Source: Sarcocystis neurona (Eukaryota > Apicomplexa > Conoidasida > Eucoccidiorida > Sarcocystidae). Taken from it: a DNA stretch of 64,000 nucleotides. The DNA is taken from assembly GCA_000727475.1 (NCBI GenBank), contig KL647327.1:513011-577010 (forward strand), in the 5' to 3' direction. The position numbers were made by a program, and so were the translations under genes. The number at the start of each line of letters is the position of its first letter. Position 1 is the stretch's first letter. Under the pieces are notes generated by a model. It was not told where the DNA came from and did no database searches. It saw only the letters and a program-made list of their open reading frames with translations. Of this stretch, positions 38,301 to 49,784 are shown piece by piece.

Positions 38301-41300
38301 TTCTTGACTCGAGGAGTGGCTGGCTGTAGCTGCTGCTTCACGCCCGTCTGCAGATGGCGATGGACAATCTTTCTGCACCTGTGACTGCTAGCACTTCTGT
38401 CCGGGTGTGTCCTGGCTTCACGTGTGAAGAGTAAATATATCTTCTCTGCGTCCGTCATCTGTATTTACAGAAGCTTTGACGCGGCGCCACGTGTACAGCC
38501 GTATCCTCGTGTATATCTGTCTACACCCGTATTGTTTACCTGTCTGTATGTCTTAAAAGCCGTAGATGGGAATGCCCTATATATATGTATATATGTATAC
38601 ATATCTCTGTCTGAGGGTCGTGTGTACACATGTATACTTCCTACCTGAATATATATGCGCACAAGATAAGCGTTGACAGCCGGGGCGACATATGTAGCCG
38701 TAGCTTGGTGTTCCTGAATATATACTTATATAGATTTTTTGTGTATGTGTCTGATAAGACACATAACAGTTTAAAGCGCGCCCCGTACATCTTTCTCTCC
38801 TTTTACGAAGATGCAGATCTGTCCTTCGCTGCGTATAAAAACGTGTATAGAGGTATGTTTCTGCATGCGTGTGTCCTGGCCGATGGCACGGGACCGAACG
38901 CAGTCCGTCCTCCTTCCCGCATCGCTGTTGCTGTTCCCATACACAGACGCGTCGGCGTCGGCCGCTGCGCCTGGACGCTACGCAGTAAGAAACTGCCACC
39001 TTCGTAGGAAGAATATGTGAGGCATACCTTTGCTGCCTTCCACGCAGCGACGCCTCGAGACACACGTCTGTGCTCTGCTGCATCCCCCAGCCCTCCCCTC
39101 CCGTCTCGATGCGTGCGCATCCTTCTTCGACCCAGTCAGTCGGGCGCCGTCTCCGTCCGAGTCTGCAACTTACTCCTTTTATCTCTCCTTTTCTCTGCGT
39201 GCTTCTGCGAAGGACCGTCCCGCGCCAGTGCAGGAGCGCGTCTCAGCCCCGCGCGCGCGCAGCTGTCGGCGGCTGCGTGCACGCGCCGCTGCTGCTCCGC
39301 CTCCTGCGGCTGCCGCCCACCGGAAGGACAACAGCAGCGGGTGGCTGCCCGTCCCTTCCTGCCCAGAGTCTTCGTGTCTCTGTGTCCATACTTCTGCCTG
39401 CATATGTACAGCATCTGTATCTGTGTGCGTGTGTATGTGGCGTTTCTGTGTACCTTTCTCTCTCCGGCAGTCTCTCTGTCTGCTGTCTCTTTGTCTGTCC
39501 TGCTGTCTCCGTCTCTGTGTCTCCCAATGTGTGTCTCTCCGTTTCCTGGGATCCAAAATATATACCCATGCACGCCTTCCTTTTTCGCCTCCCCCTCTCC
39601 GTCTCTTTCTCTGTATTTCTTTGGGTACGTGTAACTTCTCTCTTGCGTTGACATTTCTTTCCGATGCGTCTGAGTGACGTGTTCACTCAGGTGTATGTAC
39701 ACTACACACGCCTCTCTCAGTCGAAGCGCATTTCTTGTACAAGCATTCATATGTGTATATATATATCTCTATATGTGTGTGCTTGAGTGACGCAGACAGG
39801 AGTGTCGCAGGCAGGGGTGGCCTGCGGCTCTCCTGCTGCTGCCTGTTCACGCCGCCCCGGCGGATTCCCCACGTGCAACACCACTGCAGGCAAATCTAAC
39901 AAACACACACGTTTATATGTGTATGAATATATTTATATATATGTATATATGTGCGCGTGTATATATACAACACGAGTACGGACATGTGTAACAAATACGC
40001 TCCTCAGACAAACAAATATATGCGTTTGTTTGTGTGTGTATAGATACGTACATGTATGTATATATGTATAGACGTAAGTGAACACGCCTGTATGCAACAC
40101 GGGTGCAGGCACGTGCAACAGACAAGCTCTTCAAAGATACAAATATATACATTTATATGTATATGTATGTCTATATGTGCATATATATGTATGTATTATG
40201 TATATGTGTGTAACTGTATACATGTGTATATATGTATGTGTCTACATAAGTGTATATGTATATATGTATGTATGTATGTATGTATGCGGACAGTAGTGTA
40301 TATGCATATATATATAATGTATGGATTAGATAAAGCTTGTGAGGACGAAGTGAGAGGCATGTGAAATGTGTGTAGGTGCGCTGGGTGAAATGCTTTGCAG
40401 GGACCGAGAGCCCGTCACCGGCTGCTGCTGCAGCTGCGGGAGGGCGTCGCCGAGGAGAAACGAGCTGCTTCGCTACTTCTCAGGAACATCTGGCGCCTTC
40501 CGAGTATCGTCTCCGGAGTAAATTAGTTGTGTAAGGGCCAGCTGCAGGACGCACCTGCTTTTCCCTGTTCGTGTCTACAGCTGCTGAGAAAAGCTTCCTC
40601 TCTCTCTGTCTCTTCCTTCGATCAAGAAAACGACTGTAGACACACACACATATGTGTATATATTCTCCGACTGTCGGTGCTTGATACGCGCGCACATATC
40701 CCTGTATCTATGCGCGTATATGTGTGTATATGTTTATATGGATATATATGTACATACATATATATATATATATGTATATGTTGGCCTGCGCGAAGTGTAT
40801 ATGCACTCGTGTGTGCATGCTTACGTGACCCGTGTGTCTCCCGAGTCTCGCAGTGGGTGTGGGTACGTTGCAGCAGCAAAGGAAAGACACGCCCAGGGAG
40901 GAAGAGAGAGAGGCATTTCGTCCCGGTGTCTCTGTGTGGATTCGTTTGCGCAGCAGAGTGAGACATGGAGGGATATCCTTCGCTTCTTTGTCCACGTGTG
41001 TTCTCTGCGGAATTCGTGCAGCAGAGGTGTGTGGGTCGCTCTTTTTCTCTTCTTCGTTGATAGGCTTTCCTCGAGAATGTGGGACGGACACGGCCGCCTC
41101 GGGGACGGGTGTGTGTTTGTGTGTGCTACCGGTTGGTTGCCCCCCCATGCGCTGGATGACGAGGCGTGCTGCCGCTGCTGCTGCTGTACAGGGTCCCTGC
41201 TGGCTTAAATCAGAAGGTGCTGGTCTCTCCCCGCGACCCGGTAAACAAGCGTCATTTCGCTCTCTGTCTCTCTTCTTTCCCCCATGCGGCTCTTGCTGTC

Positions 41301-44300
41301 CGCTGCCTCTGGGTCACACGCGCCGGGCTGCTTCGCCTGTCTCGGTCTGCTGCTGCTCTCTGCTGCGGAGCTGCTGCCTCTTCTTCCTCCTCGCCGCTGC
41401 TTCTGGGCCTCACGCGCCGGGCTGCTTCGCGTGTTTCGGTCTGCTGCTGCGGGACTGCTGGGAGTCGTTGGTGAAAACCGGTGCTGCCTGCTGGGCTGTG
41501 GAGCAACTGCAGCACGTCCCGCTGCTGCCTGAGCAGCCTGCCAGCGACGGAGTGCGGCTGCTCTACTCTTCTTCTCGCCTGTTGCCACTGCTGTCCGGTG
41601 CTGCTGCTATCTGCTGCACCTGCTGCTGCTACCTGCTGCACCTGCTGCTGCTATCTGCCGCACCTGCTGCTGCTATCTGCCGCACCTGCTGCTGCTGCAA
41701 CGACGTGCTGCTGCAGCTGTAGCGAAGTGCTGCTGCTGTCGTACGGATGGGCTGCTGCTGCTGTACGGATGGGCTGCTACTGCTGCTGTAGTGGGGGGGT
41801 GTTGCTGCTGCTGCTTTAGTGATGGGGTGTTGCTGCTGCTGCTGTAGCGATGGGCTGCTGCTGCTGTAGCGATGGACCGCTGCTGCGGTAGCGATGGGTC
41901 GCTGCTGCTGTATCGATGTGGTGCTGCCGCTGTCGCGCTGGGATGCGGCAGCGGCGAGGTGTTGCTGGTGTCTAGTTTCCCACTTGTTGCTGGTGGTTGC
42001 GGCTGCTGTTTCCTGCTGTTCACGCGGTATACGGCTGCCGTCTTTTTCTGCGTTGTCTCGTGGGCTGCAGGGCTGCGTGCTGGGATCTTTTGGCGAGTCT
42101 GCAGCAGCAGGCGACAGCAGGAGCAGCGCTGCTGGAGCAACAACAGCAGCTGGAGAAGCGCCACTTGAAGCGCCGCTGGTTGTAATCAGTACCGGTCTTC
42201 TCCCTGTGGTATGGTGCAGGGGAACGCGCAGGAGAAGCAGCAGAGAAACAGAAACTTCGGACGGCTTCCGTCTCTCTCTTCATGCCCCGCTGCTGCCGCG
42301 GCTGCTGCATGTGTCTGCGCCCGCACGCGTGTGTCTTTGTCTGCTCCGTCTATTTTTTCTGCATGCGCAGCTGCGTTGCTCCTCCGCTGCCGCTCTCACG
42401 TTTTCTGCTGTGCTGCCCAGGCTGCTGCTGCTGCTGCTGCCGTTCTTGCCGCCGTTCCTGCTGCACCTGCTGCGTGTGCGCTAAAGCCGCCAGTTCTTTT
42501 CTGCGCTGCTGCTACCGTTCCCGCAGCCGGCCCGCTGGTCCGGCAGTCGCCGCCTATTTCTGCTGACGTCCAATACTTTCCTGCTGCCGCTGACGTTCCC
42601 GCTCTCCATACGCGGCAGCTCCTGCTGCTGCTGCTGGCAGCACCACCGCCGGCTGCTGCTCCTACTGGTGTCTGTATGGGAAGCTGCTGCCCCACTGCCT
42701 GTGACACGTTTGTGCGAAGCTCGGCAGACAAAGGGCCGCCCTGCGGCGCTGTGTCGTTCGTCCGTTCACAGTGAAGAACTGCTGCGACAGGTGCCCCGAC
42801 GTCTTCTACGGCGGGATATAACTTCTTAATTACCTTCACCTGTACACATGTTCGTTTCCACATGTCTGTACTTCTTCCGATCCCTCTGTCTCTCTGTGTC
42901 TCTTATCAATCTATCTGTTTATCTATATATGTATATTTATCTGTCCATCCACATATGTGTCAACGTTCCCGCCATACACATATGTATATATATATATGTA
43001 TTTGTGTAGGCGTAGGCGTATACATGTGTAAGTATGCATATGTGACCACGTTCGAAGATATGCATGTATACACCTGTAAGCACGTCTGCAAGCAAAGGCA
43101 TACATGTACTTGTTATACGTACAGGCATATATATGTATGTATGTGCACGTATGTATTTGTATGTCTAGATGTCTATTTGTCTCTCGTTTTCTTCCACGTG
43201 TATCTATATATGCGTAAGGATTCTCTGTATCTGGCTGTCTGTCTTTCTCCTGTCTCTGTATGCCTCTGTCTCACTCTCTCTATACATACATGCGTATGCC
43301 TGTGTATGATACGCGTGAACGTCGGGACTGCTTTTAAGTGTGGAAGTTCCGACTTCGTTTATTAATTGGTGTAAAAGGGGACCGCGCGTCTCCTCTTCCG
43401 AGTTCCGTATCTCGAGGTGTGCCACACGTTCTGCTGCTGCCTTCTCTGTTCTGCTGCTGCTTTCTGGGCTCTGCTGCTGCTTCTCGATTCTGGTGCTGTG
43501 TTGCTTCTCGGTTCTGCTGCTGCCGTCTCGGTTCTGCCGCTGCATTCTCTGATCTGCTGCTGCTCGTTGATTCTCCTGCTGTCCCCGTGTTTTGCTGGTG
43601 CCTTTCGCTTCGCGCTGCTGCCGCTGGTTCTGCTGCGTCTGCGTGTGCTGCACCGCTATTGTTGCTATTCATATGCTCCTGCTGCCGCCGCTTCTGCTGC
43701 CGCCGCCTCTGCCGCCGCTTCTGCTGCTGCCACTTGTGCTGCTGCCGCTGCTGTTGCTGCTGCTGTCCCTCTGCGTTTCCCCCTACAGCCCCAGCTCCTT
43801 CGCGAGGTCGCCCACCTGAGCTCCACGCCTCTGTACGAGGTACGCATGCACTGTCTCATATATATATATATATATATATATAGGTGCGGAGGTAGATGCA
43901 AGTGTATACAAGGATATAGGTGTCTGCATACATACGATCACATGGTATATATATACATATAACTGCAAATGGACGCCCTTTCGTCTTTGCTGGACGTGAC
44001 ACGCATGCTGCCGGGGGTTCCCTTTGTTATTCTGTTTCCTCTATTTCCCGTTCTGTCTTGCCTTCGCGTCCTTTTCTCTGTACTTTCCATTTTCTCCGCC
44101 TTGGTCTTCTGACACACCTTTCCGTCTGGGTTTTCGTTCTTCGGCTGTCTTCTTGTCACTTTCTCACTTTCTGCTGTCTGCTTCTCTCGTCTGCTCTTCA
44201 CATCTTCTCCTCGTCGTCTGCTTCGACTGCGGTGCGTGCCCCCTTTTTTCGGCGCAGCGTTGTTGCCGCAGCTCTTCTGCACCCTCTGCTGCTGCCGGTG

Positions 44301-47300
44301 CGCGGCTGTTGCACGTGCTGCGCCCACGTCGTCCTCCTGCCGCGTCGCTGCTGCGTCTGCTTCTGCTGCGATTCAGGCAGACACGCATGTGCTGGTGCTG
44401 CGTCTTGCGCAGCCTGCGACGCTGCACGGGCTGAGCTTTGCGGCGGCAGCAGCGCGCTATGCGCCAGGAGCAGCAGCAGAAGCACGTGCAGCAGTTGCAG
44501 CGGGGAATCAACGAGGAGAAGCACCAGCAGGAGGTGCTGGTGGAGCGGGAGCAGCAGGAGGAGAAACAGGGGACGCGCGAGGCAGAGGCGCAGCGCCGGC
44601 AGCCCACGGACGTGCAGCAGCGGCGGCAGGGGAGAGGAAGCCAGTGGCAGCAGAAATATGGAAAGAAATCGTCATGGGAGGCTCTCTGGGCAGGGCTCAG
44701 GAGCGCCTTGACGTGTACGGCCTCGAAGACGGCGGTTCATCTTCTTCCGCTTCTCCTCCGTTTTCGGACAAGGAGTGTCTCGTCTGCATGTCAAGTCCTA
44801 AGGACGTTGTCCTCTACCCTTGCCGGTAAGAGATGTGTGCGAGGGGGCAGCGGCTACTCTCCTTTTTCCGCAGAGCGGCCGCTGCAGGGGAGCCAACACG
44901 GATATACACAAAACAGTCCTCAGATACGCAGCGACGCATGTCGTCCTCGATCAGTGCCTGTATAATTTTTCGTTGATAGAGGGGCAGGAGGAAGAGGAGT
45001 TGCTGTAGTCTGTGTAGACTGACAGCCAAGTGACGGCAGGAGGTTAACACTTCCCGCCCTGTGTCAAAGGAATAGAAGTAGAAAGGCGAGTCGTAGTCGC
45101 AGTAAGACTCAACAGAGAGAGAGTTGTAGTGCGTCGAGGAGGAGGGAGTGGTATGTGAGAAGTTGCGTCGTAGCAGAAGTACGAGGAGTAGGAGTAGTTG
45201 TAGGCGGAGGAGTCCCAGTAGTAGGAGGAGAAGTAGTAGTAGTAGGAGGAGTAGGTGGAGTACTCCCAGTAGTAGGAATAGAAGTAGTAGGTGGAGTAGT
45301 CCCAGTAGTAGAAGGAGGAGGAGTAGGAGCAGCAGTAGCAGCAGTAGGAATAGTCCGAGTAGTGGTAGGAGTAGTACTGCTCGGAACAGGTGAAGCAGGA
45401 GTAGGAGGAGGAGTAGGGGTAGTAGGAATAAGTGTGGCGGTCCCAGTAGTAGAAGTAGTGGAAGTATAGGGAGTAGTCCCATTAGTAGGAGTAGTAGTAG
45501 TAGGAGTAGGTCGAGCAGGAACAGCAGTAGCAGGAGCAGGAGTAGTAATAGTCCTAGTAGTCCCAGTAGTAGTAGTAGGTGGGGTAGTAGCAGTAGTTGG
45601 AGTAGTAGTAGGAGGAGTAGTCCCAGTAGTAGGGCTGGTCTTAGTAGTAGTAGAACGAGTACTCCCAGTAGTAATAGTAGTAGTAGTAGTCGCAGTAGTG
45701 GGAGCAGGTGCAGTCGTCCCAGCAGTAGGATTAGTATTAATAGGGGAGTAGGTGGAGCAGCAGTAGGAGTAGTAGAAGTCTCTGAGTAGATGGAGGAGTG
45801 CCGGTCGTAGACGTGGTCCCACCCGTAGTAGTAGCAGCAGTAGTAGAGGAGTTCGCGTAGTATACGAGTGGGAACCGCAGTAGCAGAGTAGGAGCAGCGG
45901 CAGTGGTAGTAGTAGGTGGAGTAGCACGCAAGTCGGAGTCGAAGTAATAGGAGTAATCTCAGTAACAGGGGTAGTAGTAATAGGGGAGGAGTCGGTGCGG
46001 TAGTAGTAGTAGTCGCAGGGGAAGTAGAAGGAGGTGGAGCAGTCCCAGAAGGAGGAAGAGGGGCAGCAGCAGCAGTAGTGGGAGATGTAGTAGTAGTAGG
46101 AGGTGGTGGACGGGTAATATTAGTAGAGGAGGTGGAGTAGGGAGAGGTGAAGTCCTAGTAGCAGTAGTAGTAGGAGAAGGAATAGTCCCAGTTCACATGC
46201 CTTGCCCGCTTTCCGCCACTACGTGCCACACGTTTTCCGTTGCGTCTTCCTTGGCGCTTTTCCGTTGCGGTTTGCATTTCTTCGGACTTCGTGCTGCTGC
46301 GCAAGTCTTCGGTTCATCCTCGTGGGTGTATGAAGACAGAGGGACGCATGTGTGTGTGTGGGGTGAGAGAGACACAGATCGAAGAAGGGAGGGGAAAAGA
46401 GAAGTAGAAGAGGGAAGGATTGATAGAGAAAGCGAGAAAGAGAAGACGAGAAAGAGACAAAACGAGAGAAATACACGTGGATGTGGGCGGGGGTGTATGG
46501 GCGGGGGTGTACGGGCGGGGGTGTACGGGCGGGGGTGTATGGGCGGGGGTGTATGGACGGTCGCGTGTTGAAGAGACAGGAGAAGAGGAGAGGGCGGTCT
46601 CGATCACGCAGCAGCTCAGCGTGTGGGGAGAGGGAAGGGTAGGGGAGCTTTCTCTCTTTCTCTGAACAGCAGACTTGTTTCGCTTGCTGCTGCTGCTGCT
46701 GCCGACACACCTCGCGCATCTGTTGTTGTCTGCGGCTTTCTTGCGGTGTTGGCCGCCTCCGCATCTCGCCCGCTCTCTCTTTTCGGTTCCCTTTCTCGTC
46801 TCCGCTTGCGTTCTCCTCCTCTTCTCCTTTCTTTTCAGCTCCTCCTCTTTGTCTTCCTTTTCTTCTTCCTCGTCCGTGTCTTCTTTTTCTTCGTCTTCGT
46901 CGTCTTCTTCCGCTTCTTCGGCAGTCTTCCGCTGCCCCTCTCTCCGCGTCTCTCTCCGCCTTATTTGCCTGTCCGTTCTCTCCTCCTTCCTTCTCTTCTT
47001 CTCATGCTTCTTCTTCTCTTCCGACATCCCGTTCCGCTTCCTGTCCCGTTTTTCACGCGGCCTCCTTTGCCTTCTCCTCACTTTTGAGCAGTAGATCGCG
47101 GCCTGCTTGGTGTGGACGATCTTCTCCCTTGCTGCGTCCGCCTTTTCGTGTTTGCTCCCCTCCTTCGCGCAACGTACGCTTTTACCTCTTCTCCTCTTCT
47201 TCTCCTCAAGTGTCGAGTAGTTCGTTGTCCCTGTGATAGTCTACCGCGAAGAGAACGCTGCCGGAAGACAAGGCCCGGGGTCCGCCAGGTCTTCGTTCGA

Positions 47301-49784
47301 ATTCTCCTGCTCGTATGGGCCAGAGACATACTACACTTCTCGAGAAGGAGAGAAGTGCTTGAGAGACTCGTAGCAGCAGCAGTGTTGCTGCAGCAGCAGT
47401 CTTGCTGCAGCAGCAGCGTATGACTGACGACGCATGACGACATGAGGACGACGACTACCTGCGTTCGTGTTCCTCTCCTCGGTCAACGCAAAGTCCCACT
47501 TCGCTGCCGTCTTTCTTTTGTCACGAGACTGCTTTCCTCATATATAAATGTATATGTGTGCAAGTATATGTAATGACGTATGTGTATATATATATGGATA
47601 ATATATAGATTTGTACGTATATATACACGTGTCTGTATATATATGCTGTTGGGTGACTCTGAAGTGTCTGTGACGACGTTTTTGTGTAGGAGAAAACTTC
47701 GACAGAAACCTTGCGACTGGACGAGTGTTTCTTTGTTTCTCCCCAGGTCGACCGACGCCTGCGAACTTGCTCCTTTATCTCTTCCTGTCTGTCTCGCTTT
47801 GTCCAGCAGCTTCCTTCTGCTGTTGTGAGGAACTTTTCCTCTTGCTGCAGGGCGCCGCCCCACCGGTGTGCGGGGGTCTGCCGCCTTTCTGCAGCGTTGC
47901 ATACGTCATCCCACCTGCTGCTCTCTGTTTCTAAACTGCAGCAAGACTAACGTTCAAAACTTCTTCTCACGCCCGTTCGGTCTTTCCTGTAGAACTTCCT
48001 GGGCATGTCTGACGAACTGCTGGGTTTCGCTGGGACTGCGTGCGTGGCGCTCCGGGGAAGTGCGTCTTCTCGACAGACTGCGAAAGTCTCCATGTACAAA
48101 AATTGCGCTGCTGCCGGGAAAAAGCGATGGGGCTTCTTTCCGTCCGGCACGCACAACAGCTCTACCACAGGAAGAAGATTCCTACCTAATTCTCTCTCTA
48201 CATATATATGTGTGGATGTATGCGTACGTACGTACGAGTTACACATACTTGAGGAAATCGTTGTAGCGGGCGTGGGTCCAGGTGTACGTACACCCGGTGG
48301 GCTGAGCGCACGTGAGGGGTTTCGTATCGCCACGTAAAGAAAACCTTTTTTGAGTCGTCTGTGCAGTCGCGTCTCTATATAATTTACATATATACACATA
48401 AGTACATTGTTCTTGCTTCTACATACATATATATATATATATATGTGTATGTCTATATATGCATATACCATCCTTCTACACATATATATATATATATATA
48501 TGGATACTTCTCCTTCTTTACACGTGTATACGTTTCCGTGTATATGTGTATACACTTCTCTCTCTCTTTACATGCATATGTATATATGTACACCTCTCCT
48601 TATGTATATGTACTTCTATTTTCTTTATATATGCATGCCTGTCCATATATATGTGTGTACCCGAGACATGAGGCACGGGTGTCCAACTTCTCTCTCTGCA
48701 GCTCCCTTTGCAGGTGGCTCTGTGTTTGCTGGGTGGAGGATCGCTGGCGGAAGTGTGTCAGCCTTCTAGTGGAGGAGACATGCAGGCGTGTATTTGCGAG
48801 AAGCAGGAGAAGAAGCGGTTCTGCGGATACATGGCTGCTGCTGGTGCTGCTGCTTCGTTTCGCGTTTGTGTGCGACGTGCGTTTCTTTGCTGCAGACATT
48901 GCTCCCTCTGCTCCGACTGCCTGCGGTCTCTTCACCAGGAGCGCTGCCCCATCTGTCGTTCGAGCTTCTCGGCGTTTCTCACCTTTCCCTTGCGACGCAC
49001 ACACACATATTACCCTCCTGCGTCTTCCTCTTCTTCTTCTGCAGCTCCTGGTGCTGCTGCTGCTTCTTCTTCTTCGTCTTCTCCCTCGTACTTCGTGTCC
49101 TCCTCCGCTTCGACTTCCCCATTGGCCGCTGCTGCTGCTGGGGAGGGGAGTGCTGGGTCGGCGACTGCCTCGGCAGCAACGCCTGCCACTGCTGCTGCTG
49201 CTTCTTCTTCGGCCGCGGGTTCGTCAGCTTTCTCTCTCTTCTTCGACGCTCCTGCAGCGCCTGCGACGGGCCCTGCAGCCGCTGCCGGTGTTCCTGCGGG
49301 GAGACGGCAGCCTGCTGCAGATGCAGCCCCGTCTCCTCCTCCTTCTCCTACGGCGGCTGCTTCGAGTGCCGACGCCAGCGCTGCGCGGGCTGCTGCCCTC
49401 ACTCCGCAAGCGCAGCAATACCACGTCAGCGACCAGGCGGCAGCACAGGGACCAACGCCAGCAGCACAGAACGGTGGAGCATCTCAAGCACCGCCACCCC
49501 GATCTCGTATGGCCCCGCTCTTTTCTCTTCTTGCCGCCTTATCTCTACACGCATTATATATATATACGCGTGTATATGTGTGTACGCCTTCTGGAGGTGT
49601 AGACCCATACACGTATACTTTCTTCTCTTCTTGCCTGCTTAAATATATATATATATATATACATATGTATTATATGTATCCCTTCTGTAGACACAGACCA
49701 ATATACATATACTTCGGCTTGTGCCTTTTTCATGTATATATGCATATACGTATATACGTAAATATGTGTATACGCTTTCTGTAG
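32382..49784 (+). CDS. Membrane-anchored RING-type E3 ubiquitin ligase, ~11 exons over 17 kb
   Basis: Exon 1 (32382-32711, ATGATGGAG, donor GTGAGT) encodes 110 residues with one TM at about 76-98 (CLVAMVLLLLWLVHLLLRLF). Exon 2 (34228-34953; an alternative acceptor at 34068 is also in phase) is Ala/Gln-rich and ends HIFVYWGVDVRALQRL. Exon 3 is 36619-36802. Phase-consistent small exons follow at 37010-37024, 38947-38984 and 40401-40517 (LLLQLREGVAEEKRAASLLL). Candidates 42105-42181 and 42220-42269 are coil-like, but their shared junction is out of phase. Then come 43789-43839 (PQLLREVAHLSSTPLYE), 44377-44825 and 48896-49784. The last two together make a C3HC4 RING: ECLVC ... LYPCRH, CSLCSDC ... 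CPICR. The spacing and the preceding DVYGLE resemble the MGRN1/RNF157/MULAN RING class, which transfers ubiquitin from an E2. A Ser/Ala/Pro-rich tail follows. The true stop is uncertain: the open frame runs into TA repeat, and a donor near 49506 is possible. N-terminal anchor and C-terminal RING suggest a cytosolic-facing ligase (inference). Confidence 0.6.
32728..32898 (+). repeat. Dispersed repeat, copy 2 (in RING gene intron 1)
   Basis: Second copy of the sequence at 27608-27770, same orientation, starting 16 bases after the exon-1 donor of the RING gene. It includes CTGCCTGGCCCTGC, TCGATTCTGTGCGCC and CCTGCGTACACATACG, and runs directly into a TA/TG microsatellite, as copy 1 does. Confidence 0.75.
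33880..34030. repeat. CTG/CGG tract before exon 2 acceptor
   Basis: Multiple runs of CTGCTG separated by TCGCGGCTG, with an 18-24 base higher-order period (CTGCTGTCGCGG...). On the sense strand of the RING gene this is intronic and precedes the exon-2 acceptor at 34227. Confidence 0.85.
35191..35346. repeat. 26-bp minisatellite, six copies
   Basis: Units of the form CTTACGCCGAGGTACAGCAGCAGGAG begin at 35191, 35217, 35243, 35269, 35295 and 35321. Copies differ at several positions and the last merges into a CAG run. The array lies in the intron after the RING-gene exon ending at 34953. Confidence 0.85.
37855..38265. repeat. TCTG/TCTA (GACA/GATA-type) degenerate tract
   Basis: About 400 bases of imperfect TCTG, TCTC and TATC units on the plus strand (for example CTATCTACGTGTGTCCCTGTGTCTC). 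Similar tracts lie at 33280-33600 and 39360-39620. All are in introns of the RING gene. Confidence 0.7.
45120..46190. repeat. Degenerate AGT trinucleotide block (plus strand)
   Basis: About 1.07 kb dominated by AGT, AGG and AGC triplets in register (AGTAGTAGG, GGAGTAGTCCCAGTAGTAG). The complementary strand gives a Thr/Pro-rich open frame of 272 codons (45927-45109), which arises because ACT/CCT/GCT triplets contain no stop in that frame. It lies in the long intron between the two RING half-exons. Confidence 0.85.
46485..46554 (+). repeat. 14-bp G-rich tandem array
   Basis: Five consecutive units of GGGCGGGGGTGTAT or GGGCGGGGGTGTAC, giving ten runs of three or more Gs spaced by one or five bases on the plus (sense) strand of the RING gene. 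It sits in the 4-kb intron that separates the two halves of the RING domain. Confidence 0.92.

Noticed and set aside
45109..45927. Thr/Pro-rich 'mucin-like' open frame on minus
   Set aside because: It is a by-product of the AGT block: the ACT/CCT register has no stop. No signal peptide, and it lies in the RING gene intron.
48979..49402. Glu/Ala-rich minus frames opposite the RING tail
   Set aside because: Shadow of the Ser/Ala-rich plus exon, which is fixed by the RING motif and splice phase.
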